Source: Shimia sp. (lineage in GTDB: Bacteria > Pseudomonadota > Alphaproteobacteria > Rhodobacterales > Rhodobacteraceae). From it: a stretch of 64,000 bases of DNA. Of this stretch, positions 44,913 to 54,055 are shown piece by piece (the first letter of the stretch is position 1; each line of letters opens with the position of its first letter). The translations under genes were made by a program, and so were the position numbers. The stretch is from the NCBI RefSeq assembly GCF_022448905.1, contig NZ_JAKVCW010000006.1, forward strand, positions 186,001-250,000, in the 5' to 3' direction. A model generated the notes under the pieces. It did no database searches, was not told the DNA's origin, and was given only the letters and a program-made list of their open reading frames with translations.

Positions 44913-46151
44913 TTGGATTCCTGTATGTTGCTTGTTCTTCTGGGCCTCATGGCCAGCGCTGGTGTCGCCTCTGTTGTCATCGATCACTATGACGACGATG
45001 AGGCAAACTCGGCAGAGACGACGACCGAAGTGGATGACGCACAAGCGCAAGCTGGCACTTCGCGCGCTGATATGGAGGTCAGTGGCGGATCTGACGACAC
45101 CGATGGCTCAGAGGAAATTGGTGAAACATCCGAGCCAGCTACAGAGGAAGTGGCGGAGCAGATCTCTGCGCCGGAAGATGAGGGGCCGGTTGCAACCGAA
45201 GTGGACGCGGGCGCAGAGGGTGGGGGCACAGAGACGGCAGCCGACGAAGCGCCGGATCCGGTTGTGGAGGACAGCCCGGCGCAAGCGGAGACGTCAGGCG
45301 AGACGGTTGATTTTGAGCGACTTGTGGCTGCTGAAATTGCGGGCGAGGGTCTGGCGCTTGGCGATGGGGATGACTTTGTCGATGCCACGCCGCCAGGTGG
45401 GAGGTACTCTGATCTGCATGTCGATATTGACCTTGATTTGGGCGGTGGCGACGACACGGTTGTGGGGCCATTCTTTGGCTCCAACTTGTCTGGTGGTGCG
45501 GGGGATGACCTGTTTGAGGTGGAGGAGACCGGCGGCGAGGTTCTCTCAATCGACGGCGGCGCGGGCAACGACACGATTGACGTCCGCACATCCTCCAATG
45601 TGATCCTTGAAGGCGGGGCAGGCGATGACGTCATCCACGCGGGTGGAGCTTCTTCAACGGGCGACGGCTATGTGACGCGGGTCGACGGCGGCGCGGGCAA
45701 TGACACGCTGCATTTCTATGCGGACAACGACGGGGGATTTAATCCGGCGGGTGCGATCAATGGCAGCGCAGGCACCGACCATTTTGTCGTCGACGTCAAT
45801 GACCAGGTGCGTGGCCTCAATTCGGGCGGCCCTACTGCTGCCCCCTCTGACGGACCCGCAGGCGACGAGCCGGCCCCCGCGCGGTCCAGCGTTGTTGTCT
45901 TGGGCGATTTTGACCCCACGATGGAAACTCTGGAGTTACACATCGGGTCGCCCAACGTGGATTATGAGGCGACTTCGGTGCATATCGAGGAAGATGGGGT
46001 GGTCGTGACTTATGAGAGCGACATCTATCGGTCCATGGAAAAGCTGATCGTTTGCAATACGGAGGGCTTGACCCCTGAGCAGATTACGCTGGTTGGGGTG
46101 GATCCGTCGATCTTGGTGGGCGCGCCTGCGTCGTCGGTGGTCTGCGTTTGA
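44913..46151 (+). CDS. RTX-type calcium-binding repeat protein
   Basis: This acidic protein of about 410 residues begins with a hydrophobic stretch (MLLVLLGLMASAGVASVVI), followed by a low-complexity Glu/Ala/Thr-rich linker (about 30-130) and glycine-aspartate repeats of the RTX kind (GGGDDTV, GGAGDDLFEV, GGAGNDTIDV, GGAGDDVIHAGG, GGAGNDTLHF, about 155-250), which fold into a calcium beta-roll. The C-terminal part resembles other roseobacter RTX-like proteins with a short hydrophobic N-terminus. It may be secreted or surface-held. Either TTG 44913 (AGGGAG 11 bases upstream) or ATG 44925 is the start. Confidence 0.82.
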   Translation: MDSCMLLVLLGLMASAGVASVVIDHYDDDEANSAETTTEVDDAQAQAGTSRADMEVSGGSDDTDGSEEIGETSEPATEEVAEQISAPEDEGPVATEVDAGAEGGGTETAADEAPDPVVEDSPAQAETSGETVDFERLVAAEIAGEGLALGDGDDFVDATPPGGRYSDLHVDIDLDLGGGDDTVVGPFFGSNLSGGAGDDLFEVEETGGEVLSIDGGAGNDTIDVRTSSNVILEGGAGDDVIHAGGASSTGDGYVTRVDGGAGNDTLHFYADNDGGFNPAGAINGSAGTDHFVVDVNDQVRGLNSGGPTAAPSDGPAGDEPAPARSSVVVLGDFDPTMETLELHIGSPNVDYEATSVHIEEDGVVVTYESDIYRSMEKLIVCNTEGLTPEQITLVGVDPSILVGAPASSVVCV

Positions 46152-46409
46152 TCGAGGCGGCATGTGTTTACTGGACGGGTTGGAGCCGTTCTCGAGCAGC
46201 GTCAGATCCGGATGACAGCGCCAGAGTCCTAGCACAGGCGTAAGCCAAAACTGACTGGAACCTTCCAACGGCGGCATCGCCAGAGCTCAGATTGCCTGCG
46301 CTTGGGCGGGCTGGATGGCCTTTGTCAGGGCCGATGAAGTGGCAGGTTTGGCGCTCAGAGAAAGCGTGCCGGTTGCGCGGCACGCCTATGTTTTTTGTGG
46401 CGGCGAGAT

Positions 46410-46841
46410 TTAGTGAAGCTGTTTGGCAACGCCAGGTGATGGAGCCTCCTCTGGCATCACAACAAGCTGAAGCTTCAGCGCGCCTTCGCGGGCGGCGAGC
46501 CAGTGCATCTCGCCTGCGCGCACCATCAGTATGGAGCCTTGCGGGTACACGGTCTCTGCGCTGGCGTCGATCTTGTCGCCGTCGCCCCAATACAACGTGC
46601 CGTCGACCACGGTCAGCATGCGCAGACCAGCCTTGGTGGCGTGGGCGGGGACTTCTTTGCCAGCAGGCACCTCGAGCAGCACAGCCAGTGGGGTGCCTTC
46701 TGCAGACAATGCCAGCGGTTTCAATGTGGCCACCTCATGCACGGTTTTGCCGGGCACGGCGTCCAGATCAAGTTTCACGGTTTCAGCGGTTGCGACGGCG
46801 GGGAGCAGCGTAAGAGCCACTGCGGACATCAGGGTTTTCAT
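46410..46841 (-). CDS. Periplasmic cupin domain protein
   Basis: The 143-residue protein has a signal peptide (cleavage near AVATA/ET) and a single cupin barrel: GKEVPAHATKAGLRMLTVVDGTL carries the first cupin motif in two steps and GSILMVRAGEMHWLAAREG the second. The histidines in PAHATK and EMHWLA fit metal ligands. It may be a sensor or enzyme; the substrate is unknown. The ATG at 46841 is fixed by the signal peptide; 20 upstream codons are not needed. Confidence 0.82.
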   Translation of the reverse strand: MKTLMSAVALTLLPAVATAETVKLDLDAVPGKTVHEVATLKPLALSAEGTPLAVLLEVPAGKEVPAHATKAGLRMLTVVDGTLYWGDGDKIDASAETVYPQGSILMVRAGEMHWLAAREGALKLQLVVMPEEAPSPGVAKQLH

Positions 46842-47176
46842 CCTGAACACTCCAATAAGTGGGCTGGCGGCCATGCTGGCATATGATTTTGGCCATATCA
46901 TTTGCGTAATACAAATGTGGGAAAAGTAAATGCCGCGGCACGTTTGCCAACAAGCGCAACCGATGCGGCGAATTGGCTCGTGCGACGTCTCAAGGATGCG
47001 AGAACGACAAAGCTAACGGAAGCGGCATTATGAAGAGCACTGCGTTGGGACCCATGGTGTCGTGAGGCAAATGGGCCAAGGCTGTGTCTTGGGATTTGCG
47101 TCAAGCGTGGCGGTTGAGAAGGCTTAGGGGAGAAGGCGCAGGGAGAGAAGAGTGCATGGTGACGTGTCACACAAAG
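46842..47176. other. Intergenic region without a recognisable gene
   Basis: This 335-bp stretch lies upstream of the cupin gene and downstream of the next minus-strand gene. Open frames within it lack ribosome sites and family similarity. I see no clear terminator or promoter pair. Confidence 0.5.
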
Positions 47177-47782
47177 CTACTCTGTTTGCTGCGCCGCGTT
47201 TTTGCCCAGCAGCGCCATAGCCGCAGGAGAAGGCGACTCCAGTCGGATTGCTGCCAATGTCGTAAAACCATTCAAAATTTTTGCATCATGGTTTAGCGCG
47301 AGTTGCAACACTCCACCATCCTCCAACTTCAATACTAGAAAGGCGCCTGCGCGATGGGCGGAGCCGGGGGACTCTTCCAATTCAGTTGGACCTAAAAATG
47401 TGCCGTCTAGGGACTGTCGCCAAGCGGGGTAGGCCTCCTTTAAAGCGGTTAAATTGGAGTTGAAGCTAAACAAGAAACAGAAGTCATGCACACTTTCATA
47501 GGTCTGAATGGCGAATTCAGAAGAGCGCGTCTCCCATAGTACTGTGTCTTCGCTCGCATTATTGGCTTTAATGAATTGTTGGGTGATGCCGTCGTCGATC
47601 CTTAGGACACCGTCGTATTCAGGCGTGGTTTGCGTTTTCAGCAATGGAAGGCAGAACCCATTGAAGTCTTCCAGTGCAAGAGAAGGGTCTGCCTGTAGGC
47701 CGTTTGCCAGTAGAGGGGTGGCGAGGCACGCTGATGCGGCCAGTGCCAGAACGGATTTTGGGCGGAAGGTAGCTAAAAACAT
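47177..47782 (-). CDS. Hypothetical exported protein
   Basis: The 201-residue protein has a signal peptide (MFLATFRPKSVLALAASAC, cleavage near LLANG) and a mature domain with alternating strands and several aromatic residues. Three cysteines lie in the mature part or just before it. I recognise no family. The start at 47782 is chosen for the signal peptide; the open frame extends 34 codons further upstream. It is the last gene before the rpmC block and is read towards the cupin gene. Confidence 0.65.
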   Translation of the reverse strand: MFLATFRPKSVLALAASACLATPLLANGLQADPSLALEDFNGFCLPLLKTQTTPEYDGVLRIDDGITQQFIKANNASEDTVLWETRSSEFAIQTYESVHDFCFLFSFNSNLTALKEAYPAWRQSLDGTFLGPTELEESPGSAHRAGAFLVLKLEDGGVLQLALNHDAKILNGFTTLAAIRLESPSPAAMALLGKNAAQQTE

Positions 47783-47958
47783 GCTGGTCGCACGAAAGCG
47801 AATTGGTCGGGGCCGTTGAACCTGCACGCTAGGGGAGAGTTGGCCGCTCGTCCAGTTGCGAATGTCCCATCTTTCGCTTGCCATCCCCCCGACTCCCCCG
47901 TATAGAGCGCCATCTCATGGATTCCGTGTATGCGGGATTCGTGTGTTTTGTATTTGTC

Positions 47959-48005
47959 CATCAGACAAAAGGGTCACCCCGCACATACTCGGGCGCCCTC
48001 TGATG
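47959..48005 (+). promoter_or_regulatory. Leader hairpin upstream of rpmC
   Basis: CATCAGA (47959-47965) pairs with TCTGATG (47999-48005). Inside, GGG (47971-47973) pairs with CCC (47996-47998), and CCCG (47978-47981) with CGGG (47990-47993). The long interrupted stem ends 20 bases before rpmC, so it could control translation or mark an RNA processing site. Confidence 0.5.
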
Positions 48006-48025
48006 TATGAGAAAGGAAGAGGCGC

Positions 48026-48226
48026 ATGAACGCCAAAGAACTGCGTGAAAAAACGCCGGATCAGCTGCGTGAAGAGCTGGCCAACCTCAAGAAAGAATCG
48101 TTCAACCTGCGTTTCCAGCAAGCCACTGGCCAATTGGAAAACGCGGCTCAGATCCGTGCAGCGCGTCGCAACGCAGCACGCGTGAAGACCATCCTGAACG
48201 AAAAAGCCAAGTCGGCTGCAGAGTAA
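48026..48226 (+). CDS. rpmC: 50S ribosomal protein L29
   Basis: L29 has 66 residues, nearly all helical, with [18 protein letters not shown] and the [23 protein letters not shown] block. It is normally coupled to rplP; here it begins an independent block behind its own leader, and GAAAGGAAGAGG precedes it. Confidence 0.97.
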   Translation: MNAKELREKTPDQLREELANLKKESFNLRFQQATGQLENAAQIRAARRNAARVKTILNEKAKSAAE

Positions 48227-48240
48227 TAGGAGCTAGATAG

Positions 48241-48471
48241 ATGCCCAAACGTATCCTGACAGGCACCGTTACTTCGGACGCCAACGCCCAGACCGTAACT
48301 GTGTCCGTAGAGCGTCGCTTTACACACCCGGTTCTGAAGAAGACCATTCGTAAGTCCAAAAAATACCGGGCTCACGATGAGAACAACACCTACAAAGTAG
48401 GTGACTCTGTTCGCATTATCGAATGCGCACCGCGTTCGAAAACCAAACGCTGGGAAGTTCTGGAAGCCTAA
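48241..48471 (+). CDS. rpsQ: 30S ribosomal protein S17
   Basis: S17 has 76 residues, with [19 protein letters not shown], the [23 protein letters not shown] block and [19 protein letters not shown]. It binds 16S rRNA helix 11 early in 30S assembly. A 99-bp gap with two hairpins separates it from rplN. Confidence 0.97.
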   Translation: MPKRILTGTVTSDANAQTVTVSVERRFTHPVLKKTIRKSKKYRAHDENNTYKVGDSVRIIECAPRSKTKRWEVLEA

Positions 48472-48517
48472 GAGTCTCACTTTGAGACTCCTGGCGACTA
48501 GACTTTACAGTTAGTCG
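48472..48517 (+). promoter_or_regulatory. Tandem hairpins between rpsQ and rplN
   Basis: GAGTCTC (48472-48478) pairs with GAGACTC (48484-48490), and CGACTA (48495-48500) with TAGTCG (48512-48517). Neither is followed by a T-run, so they look like processing or translational control elements and not terminators. Confidence 0.5.
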
Positions 48518-48570
48518 AAACCCTGGGGGACACAGCACGCATCGCTGCCCCATAGGTCGGGAGAAACCAC

Positions 48571-48939
48571 ATGATCCAGATGCAAACAAATCTGGATGTA
48601 GCTGACAACTCCGGCGCACGCCGAGTTCAGTGCATCAAGGTTCTGGGTGGTTCCAAGCGTAAATACGCATCCGTAGGCGACATCATTGTTGTCTCGGTTA
48701 AGGAAGCCATTCCACGTGGTCGCGTTAAAAAAGGTGACGTCCGTAAGGCCGTTGTCGTTCGCACCGCAAAAGAAGTCCGTCGTGAAGATGGCACTGCAAT
48801 CCGTTTTGACCGGAACGCAGCCGTAATCCTGAACAACTCCAACGAGCCAGTAGGCACTCGTATCTTTGGCCCAGTTGTTCGTGAGCTTCGCGCAAAAGGC
48901 ATGATGAAAATCGTCTCGCTCGCGCCGGAGGTGCTGTAA
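48571..48939 (+). CDS. rplN: 50S ribosomal protein L14
   Basis: L14 has 122 residues, opening [19 protein letters not shown] and containing [20 protein letters not shown] and [11 protein letters not shown]. It contacts 16S rRNA in an intersubunit bridge. It stands one base from rplX. Confidence 0.98.
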   Translation: MIQMQTNLDVADNSGARRVQCIKVLGGSKRKYASVGDIIVVSVKEAIPRGRVKKGDVRKAVVVRTAKEVRREDGTAIRFDRNAAVILNNSNEPVGTRIFGPVVRELRAKGMMKIVSLAPEVL

Positions 48940-48940
48940 G

Positions 48941-49252
48941 ATGGCTGCTAAGCTGAAAAAAGGCGACAAAGTCGTCGTTCTGGCCGGTAAGGACAAAGGC
49001 AAAGAGGGCACTATCACCTCTGTTGACCCCAAAGCCGGTAAAGCTGTTGTGGAAGGCATCAACATCGCCATCCGTCACACCAAGCAAAGCCAGACCTCTC
49101 AGGGCGGTCGCATCCCTCAGGCGATGCCGATCGAACTGTCCAACCTGGCATTCCTGGACAAAAACGGCAAAGCAACCCGCGTTGGCTTCCGCATGGAAGG
49201 TGACAAGAAGGTTCGCTTCGCAAAGACCACAGGGGACGTGATTGATGCTTGA
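48941..49252 (+). CDS. rplX: 50S ribosomal protein L24
   Basis: L24 has 103 residues with a KOW motif ([20 protein letters not shown]) at the N-terminus and the [15 protein letters not shown] block. It starts 50S assembly. Its last codons overlap the rplE start. Confidence 0.98.
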   Translation: MAAKLKKGDKVVVLAGKDKGKEGTITSVDPKAGKAVVEGINIAIRHTKQSQTSQGGRIPQAMPIELSNLAFLDKNGKATRVGFRMEGDKKVRFAKTTGDVIDA

Positions 49253-49805
49253 TAACGCAGACTACACCCCACGTCTGAAGTCGCTCTACAAGGATTCCAT
49301 CCGCGCCGCTCTGAAAGAAGAGTTCGGCTACAAGAACGACATGCAGATTCCTGCGCTGGAAAAAATCGTGCTGAACATCGGCTGTGGCCGTGCAGCCGTT
49401 AAAGACAGCAAGAAAGCCAAGTCGGCACAGGCAGATCTGACCGCAATCGCGGGCCAGAAAGCTCTGACCACCGTGGCAAAGAACTCCATCGCTGGCTTCC
49501 GTGTACGTGAAGGCATGCCGATGGGTGCCAAGGTGACCCTGCGCGGCGACCGTATGTACGAATTCCTCGATCGTCTGATCACCGTTGCGATGCCACGCAT
49601 CCGTGACTTCCGTGGTGTGAAGCCGAGCTTTGACGGCCGTGGCAACTTCGCCACCGGTCTGAAAGAGCACATCGTGTTCCCAGAAATCGACTTTGATAAA
49701 GTCGACGAAAACTGGGGCATGGATATCGTCATCGCAACCAACGCTAACACCGACGCCGAAGCGAAGAGCCTGTTGAAGCATTTCAACATGCCGTTCACTT
49801 CGTAA
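49245..49805 (+). CDS. rplE: 50S ribosomal protein L5
   Basis: L5 has 186 residues, with [17 protein letters not shown], the [15 protein letters not shown] loop, the [17 protein letters not shown] segment and the [17 protein letters not shown] tail. It binds 5S rRNA and contacts P-site tRNA. I chose ATG 49245; an adjacent TTG one codon upstream is less likely. It overlaps rplX by eight bases. Confidence 0.98.
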   Translation: MLDNADYTPRLKSLYKDSIRAALKEEFGYKNDMQIPALEKIVLNIGCGRAAVKDSKKAKSAQADLTAIAGQKALTTVAKNSIAGFRVREGMPMGAKVTLRGDRMYEFLDRLITVAMPRIRDFRGVKPSFDGRGNFATGLKEHIVFPEIDFDKVDENWGMDIVIATNANTDAEAKSLLKHFNMPFTS

Positions 49806-49823
49806 GGCTGAGAGGATTACGAC

Positions 49824-50129
49824 ATGGCTAAAAAAGCAATGATCGAGCGCGAGAAGAAGCGGGAGCGTCTGGTTGCGAAATACGCAGCAAAGCGCGCCGA
49901 GCTCAAAGAGATCGCAAACGATGAGTCCAAGCCAATGGAAGAGCGCTTCAAAGCGCGTCTGAAACTGGCGAAACTGCCGCGCAACAGCTCGGCTACCCGT
50001 CTTCACAACCGTTGCCAGCTCACCGGCCGTCCACACGCTTACTACCGTAAGCTGAAGGTCAGCCGTATTGCGCTGCGCGAGCTGGGTTCTGCTGGTCAGA
50101 TCCCTGGCATGGTTAAGTCCAGCTGGTAA
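49824..50129 (+). CDS. rpsN: 30S ribosomal protein S14, zinc-independent type
   Basis: S14 has 101 residues, the long form without the CxxC zinc motif, starting [16 protein letters not shown] and ending with [17 protein letters not shown] and [11 protein letters not shown]. Zinc independence of this copy means no zinc-starvation paralogue needs to be assumed. Confidence 0.98.
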   Translation: MAKKAMIEREKKRERLVAKYAAKRAELKEIANDESKPMEERFKARLKLAKLPRNSSATRLHNRCQLTGRPHAYYRKLKVSRIALRELGSAGQIPGMVKSSW

Positions 50130-50141
50130 GGAGAGAACGAT

Positions 50142-50531
50142 ATGAACGATCCTATCGGTGATATGCTGACCCGTATCCGTAACGGCCAAATGCGTGGCAA
50201 GTCCGTGGTATCCACCCCGGCGTCCAAGCTGCGTGGTTGGGTTCTGGATGTGCTGGCCGACGAAGGCTACATCCGCGGTTACGAAGCGTCTGAAGAGAAC
50301 GGCCACCCGGCGTTCGAAATCAGCCTGAAGTACTACGAAGGCACCCCTGTTATTCGCGAACTGAAGCGGGTCTCCAAGCCTGGCCGTCGCGTATACATGG
50401 GCGCAGATGACATCCCAACCGTCCGTCAGGGCCTGGGTGTGTCGATTGTCTCCACCTCTAAAGGTGTGATGTCGGATGCAGCGGCTCGTTCCAACAATGT
50501 TGGTGGCGAAGTCATCTGCACGGTCTTCTAA
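50142..50531 (+). CDS. rpsH: 30S ribosomal protein S8
   Basis: S8 has 129 residues, with [16 protein letters not shown] at the start and the [20 protein letters not shown] block at the C-terminus. It is a primary 16S rRNA binder; in E. coli it represses the spc operon at the rplE start, and a matching site here was not identified. Confidence 0.98.
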   Translation: MNDPIGDMLTRIRNGQMRGKSVVSTPASKLRGWVLDVLADEGYIRGYEASEENGHPAFEISLKYYEGTPVIRELKRVSKPGRRVYMGADDIPTVRQGLGVSIVSTSKGVMSDAAARSNNVGGEVICTVF

Positions 50532-50541
50532 GGAGAGCTAG

Positions 50542-51075
50542 ATGTCTCGTATTGGTAAAAAACCGGTCGAGCTGCCCAGCGGCGTAACTGCCTCTGTCTC
50601 CGGCCAGACCATCGAAATCAAAGGCCCGAAGGACACTCAGTCTTTCACCGCTACTGATGACGTGACCCTTGCAGTTGAAGAGAACGCCGTAACGGTGACT
50701 CCTCGCGGCAAGTCCAAGCGCGCCCGTCAGCAGTGGGGCATGTCCCGCACTATGGTTGCCAACATGGTGACCGGCGTGACCGCAGGCTTCAAAAAAGAAC
50801 TCGAGATCAACGGTGTTGGTTATCGTGCGCAGATGCAGGGCAACACCCTGAAGCTGTCGCTCGGTCTCTCTCACGAAGTGAACTTCGAAGTGCCAGCGGG
50901 TATCACCGTGACCACACCGAAGAACACTCAGATCATCGTGGAAGGTACTGACAGCCAGCTGGTTGGCCAGGTTGCGGCAAACATCCGCGAATGGCGTAAA
51001 CCAGAGCCTTATAAAGGCAAGGGCATCAAGTACGTGGACGAATATATCTTCCGTAAGGAAGGTAAGAAGAAGTAA
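50542..51075 (+). CDS. rplF: 50S ribosomal protein L6
   Basis: L6 has 177 residues in two repeated domains, with [15 protein letters not shown], the [13 protein letters not shown] junction and the [17 protein letters not shown] tail. It lies near the GTPase-associated centre. Confidence 0.98.
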   Translation: MSRIGKKPVELPSGVTASVSGQTIEIKGPKDTQSFTATDDVTLAVEENAVTVTPRGKSKRARQQWGMSRTMVANMVTGVTAGFKKELEINGVGYRAQMQGNTLKLSLGLSHEVNFEVPAGITVTTPKNTQIIVEGTDSQLVGQVAANIREWRKPEPYKGKGIKYVDEYIFRKEGKKK

Positions 51076-51086
51076 GGACCAGACAG

Positions 51087-51449
51087 ATGGCAAACAGCAA
51101 ACGGGAACTGTTCCTCAAGCGCCGCCTGCGCGTCCGGAACAAACTTCGCAAGGTCAATGGCGATCGCAAAATGCGCCTGTCCGTGCACCGCAGCAACAAG
51201 AACATCAGCGTTCAGCTGATCGACGACCGTGCTGGCGTGACCGTGGCATCCGCATCCACCCTGGAAAAAGATCTGGGCCTGGTTGGCAAAAACAACATCG
51301 AAGCAGCAACCAAGGTTGGTGCGGCGATTGCCGAGCGTGCGAACAAAGCTGGCGTGACCGAAGCGTATTTCGACCGCGGTGGCTTCCTCTTCCACGGCAA
51401 AGTGAAGGCTCTGGCCGACGCTGCGCGTGAAGGTGGCTTGAAAGTCTAA
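51087..51449 (+). CDS. rplR: 50S ribosomal protein L18
   Basis: L18 has 120 residues with the basic N-terminus [20 protein letters not shown], the [15 protein letters not shown] strand and the [23 protein letters not shown] tail. It binds 5S rRNA. A 116-bp spacer, longer than usual, separates it from rpsE. Confidence 0.98.
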   Translation: MANSKRELFLKRRLRVRNKLRKVNGDRKMRLSVHRSNKNISVQLIDDRAGVTVASASTLEKDLGLVGKNNIEAATKVGAAIAERANKAGVTEAYFDRGGFLFHGKVKALADAAREGGLKV

Positions 51450-51565
51450 GACTTGAGGGGGACGTTCGCGTCCCCCCGATGATCCGGGAGGTCGCAGACA
51501 TGTCTGCGGCTTCACTGGGATCGGAGATAACAGGCGCCAAGCGCCAGTAGATAAAGGAATGCCAA

Positions 51566-52129
51566 ATGGCAGAACGTGAAAACCGCCGGGGCCGTGGTCG
51601 TAACCGCGAAGAAGAAACCCCGGAATTCGCCGATCGTCTCGTTGCGATCAACCGTGTTTCCAAGACCACCAAAGGTGGTAAGAACTTTGGCTTCGCAGCT
51701 CTGGTTGTTGTTGGTGACCAAAAAGGCCGTGTAGGCTTCGGTAAAGGTAAAGCGAAAGAGGTCCCTGAGGCCATCCGCAAAGCCACCGAGCAAGCCAAGC
51801 GTCAGATGATCCGCGTGCCTCTGCGCGAAGGTCGTACCCTGCACCACGACATGGAAGGCCGTCACGGCGCCGGTAAAGTGGTTATGCGCACCGCTCCAGA
51901 AGGTACCGGGATCATCGCAGGTGGTCCAATGCGTGCCGTTTTCGAAATGCTCGGCGTCAAAGACGTTGTTTCGAAATCCATCGGTTCCCAGAACCCCTAC
52001 AACATGATCCGCGCCACCATTGACGGGCTGAAGAAAGAAGCCAGCCCACGTCAGGTTGCGGCTCGCCGTGGCAAGAAAGTTGCTGACATCCTGCGCAAGG
52101 ATGAAGCACCTGCCGAAGCCGCAGAGTAA
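51566..52129 (+). CDS. rpsE: 30S ribosomal protein S5
   Basis: S5 has 187 residues, with an N-terminal double-stranded RNA-binding domain ([21 protein letters not shown] split around residue 20-40, [20 protein letters not shown]) and the C-terminal domain ending before a short Glu/Ala tail. It contributes to decoding accuracy and mRNA unwinding. AAAGGAATGCC precedes it. Confidence 0.98.
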   Translation: MAERENRRGRGRNREEETPEFADRLVAINRVSKTTKGGKNFGFAALVVVGDQKGRVGFGKGKAKEVPEAIRKATEQAKRQMIRVPLREGRTLHHDMEGRHGAGKVVMRTAPEGTGIIAGGPMRAVFEMLGVKDVVSKSIGSQNPYNMIRATIDGLKKEASPRQVAARRGKKVADILRKDEAPAEAAE

Positions 52130-52142
52130 GGAGTAACGACCA

Positions 52143-52331
52143 ATGGCAAAAACCATCGTAGTTAAGCAGGTCGGTTCGCCGATCCGTCGTCCTCAAGACC
52201 AGCGCGCCACTCTGGTGGGTCTGGGTCTGAACAAGATGAACCGCACCCGTGAGCTGGAAGACACTCCGGCGATTCGTGGGATGATCCGCAAGGTCTCCCA
52301 CATGGTGGAGATCATCGAAGAGCGCGACTAA
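52143..52331 (+). CDS. rpmD: 50S ribosomal protein L30
   Basis: L30 has 62 residues, with [25 protein letters not shown] in two conserved steps and the [14 protein letters not shown] end. It closes this block: rplO, its usual neighbour, is 4.9 kb away beyond a terminator. Confidence 0.97.
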   Translation: MAKTIVVKQVGSPIRRPQDQRATLVGLGLNKMNRTRELEDTPAIRGMIRKVSHMVEIIEERD

Positions 52332-52353
52332 GCCTTTTTGATCGAAAAAATTG

Positions 52354-52384
52354 AAAACGCCCTCGGATTTCCGGGGGCGTTTTT
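52354..52384 (+). terminator. Strong terminator after rpmD
   Basis: AAAACGCCCTCGG (52354-52366) pairs with CCGGGGGCGTTTT (52371-52383) around ATTT, with one T-G wobble, merging into a T-run. Confidence 0.95.
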
Positions 52385-52386
52385 GA

Positions 52387-52995
52387 TTATAGTGCGTCGA
52401 GGAGCTTTCGCTTTGCCTCAGTGAATTCTTCTTTATCAAGAAGTCCTCTTTCCAGAAGAGCGCCTAACCGTTCAAGTGTTTCCAGTGGGTCACTTGAGAG
52501 TCCGTGAGATGATTTGGAAATTGAACTAACGTTCGGTTCTGGTTTCTCTCTCAACAATTTGTTGGCAAGGTCGGCAACAATTGGAACACTTTGTTTTAAA
52601 CAGTTGTCAATTGTTACGATCCTGCTTCCAAGATCGATCATGATTTTACCTAAAACCCAACCTTGGGATGCAGAAACCGCCTAGACACGATCAAGGCGGA
52701 TGCTCTGGGTATCTGTCGAGCCAGTCAGCATGGCGCAATCTAACAGCAAAAACCGCTCGTTTGTTAGCGCAATTACCCAGGTGTTAGCTCCAAAATCAAA
52801 GGAATTTGACGTATCGGATTGGCTCATGACGCCTGATGTTATTGCCAACACTACCTCTTGTTCCTCTAGGTAGTCGGACAGAACTCGAAATTCTTTTTTT
52901 GTTCCGAAGGTGTCAAATGGCACTGAGTTTACGTCACAGATACCTTTCCAGTTTCCTTTTTGTGTGAGGGCTCTGTATTCTTCTAAATCCAACAT
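52387..52995 (-). pseudogene. PH domain-SHOCT protein interrupted by one in-frame TAG
   Basis: Read on the minus strand from ATG 52995, the frame encodes a YokE-like bacterial PH domain (WVIALTNERFLLLD, then SIRLDRV) and meets TAG at 52683-52681. Beyond the stop the same frame continues as AVSASQGWVLGKIMIDLGS and RIVTIDN, which is what a PH domain is expected to have after LDR. It ends in a C-terminal SHOCT motif (LERLGALLERGLLDKEEF). The whole is 202 codons before the final stop, normal for PH-SHOCT proteins. So one gene has been split by a point change, most simply CAG to TAG. The two pieces (52681-52995 and 52387-52641) could also be read as separate short proteins. GAGG precedes the start. 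A sequencing error or readthrough cannot be excluded. Confidence 0.8.
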
Positions 52996-53319
52996 CTTTC
53001 GAAGCCTCGATAAAATATAGCAATAATTGTATATACTTCTAAGGCGTGAGTTGGTCAAAGGAGATGCGCGTTCTGGTTGGCACTTACCTCAGGTGAAATC
53101 GCTTACCTTACTGGATGTAGCGGTCCATTCCTCATTAGCCCCCAAATATATCATTCCAAATTCGAATGATTAACATCGCTTCCATCGATATTCGCAAAGT
53201 GCATATCTGGGATGCTTTCTTGTGCCTACCGCGCCGAAAACTTCAGCACTAAATGGACCGCATGAACAGATAATGCGCGTCAAGCCGAAGTGGCGCATCG
53301 GCACTTGAAGGATAAACTC
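52996..53319. other. AT-rich intergenic region before the DUF1127 cluster
   Basis: This 324-bp region has no credible gene. It contains a perfect 7-bp inverted repeat ATCATTC/GAATGAT (53150-53170) and should hold divergent promoters for the PH-SHOCT gene and the first DUF1127 gene, which I could not delimit. Confidence 0.5.
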
Positions 53320-53535
53320 ATGCAACATGCTCCATCTCTGCACATCGAAGCCGTAGACATCGTAGGCCGTTTCTCCCGTCTGGTTGAGAATTGGCTCCTG
53401 ACCCGTAAGCGCGACGCGTCTTACGCCAAGACTGTCAAAGAGCTGAACAAGCTGACCAACCGCGAACTGGCTGACATTGGCCTGAACCGCGGTGACATCG
53501 AAGATGTGGCGCGCAAAGGCGCTCTGGCCCTGTAA
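53320..53535 (+). CDS. DUF1127 domain protein, paralogue 1
   Basis: A 71-residue protein whose C-terminal 40 residues form the arginine-rich DUF1127 (YjiS-like) domain, with ELNKLTNRELADIGLNRGDIEDVAR. DUF1127 proteins in alphaproteobacteria include RNA-binding regulators of stress and small-RNA turnover. The start at 53320 follows AAGGATAA. Its own terminator follows, so it is a single-gene transcript. It is the first of three paralogues within 1.1 kb. Confidence 0.88.
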   Translation: MQHAPSLHIEAVDIVGRFSRLVENWLLTRKRDASYAKTVKELNKLTNRELADIGLNRGDIEDVARKGALAL

Positions 53536-53560
53536 GATACAGGACAGCCAGACACTCCCC

Positions 53561-53592
53561 AAAAGCCTCGGAGATTGCTCCGGGGCTTTTTT
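53561..53592 (+). terminator. Terminator of DUF1127 paralogue 1
   Basis: AAAAGCCTCGGAG (53561-53573) pairs with CTCCGGGGCTTTT (53578-53590) around ATTG, with one T-G wobble, followed by TT. Confidence 0.93.
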
Positions 53593-53767
53593 GCGTTTGG
53601 CAGGAATTTGCAAAACCTTGTCCTGGATGCATAGGAGATAGTCGCTTGCCAATGTTGAAAGGGTCGCGGCGGGGACCTTTATCTGTGGGGTAACACAGAC
53701 CCACATATGACTGACACACAACCGCGCTATCCGAAGGTGGATTGGCGCCCCAAGGAGGACTTGTCTG

Positions 53768-53983
53768 ATGGCCTATTTGAACACCCCACACTCGCGCAGC
53801 ATTGGTATGGGCGCCCGCATCTATGATGCCTGGTCCACCTATCGCGCGGAGCACCGCCAAAACGCCCTGTACCGTGAGACCACGCGGCAGCTGGGCGGGT
53901 TGAGTGACCGGCAGCTGGACGACATTGGCGTGTCTCGCCATGACATCGAAAAGCTGGCGCGGGACCAAACGATTTCACGCTAA
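53768..53983 (+). CDS. DUF1127 domain protein, paralogue 2
   Basis: A 71-residue protein with the DUF1127 core QLGGLSDRQLDDIGVSRHDIEKLAR at its C-terminus and an unrelated N-terminal 30 residues. AAGGAGG precedes the start. Monocistronic, with its own terminator. It is as different from its two neighbours as DUF1127 proteins usually are, so the cluster is not a fresh duplication. Confidence 0.87.
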   Translation: MAYLNTPHSRSIGMGARIYDAWSTYRAEHRQNALYRETTRQLGGLSDRQLDDIGVSRHDIEKLARDQTISR

Positions 53984-54005
53984 AGGTTCCCAGCTTTGAA
54001 TACGG

Positions 54006-54033
54006 AAAGCCTCGGCAATTGCCGGGGCTTTTT
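54006..54033 (+). terminator. Terminator of DUF1127 paralogue 2
   Basis: AAAGCCTCGGCA (54006-54017) pairs with TGCCGGGGCTTT (54020-54031), with one wobble, ending in a T-run. Confidence 0.9.
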
Positions 54034-54055
54034 GCTTTCTGAGAGGTAAAGAGCC

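Noticed and set aside
46898-47170. 90-codon minus-strand frame between the cupin and exported-protein genes
   Set aside because: Composition is like random frame (rich in R, S, H, P), without ribosome site or family.
53707-53826. 39-codon frame overlapping the start of the second DUF1127 gene
   Set aside because: It has no ribosome site, and the DUF1127 frame with AAGGAGG explains the region better.
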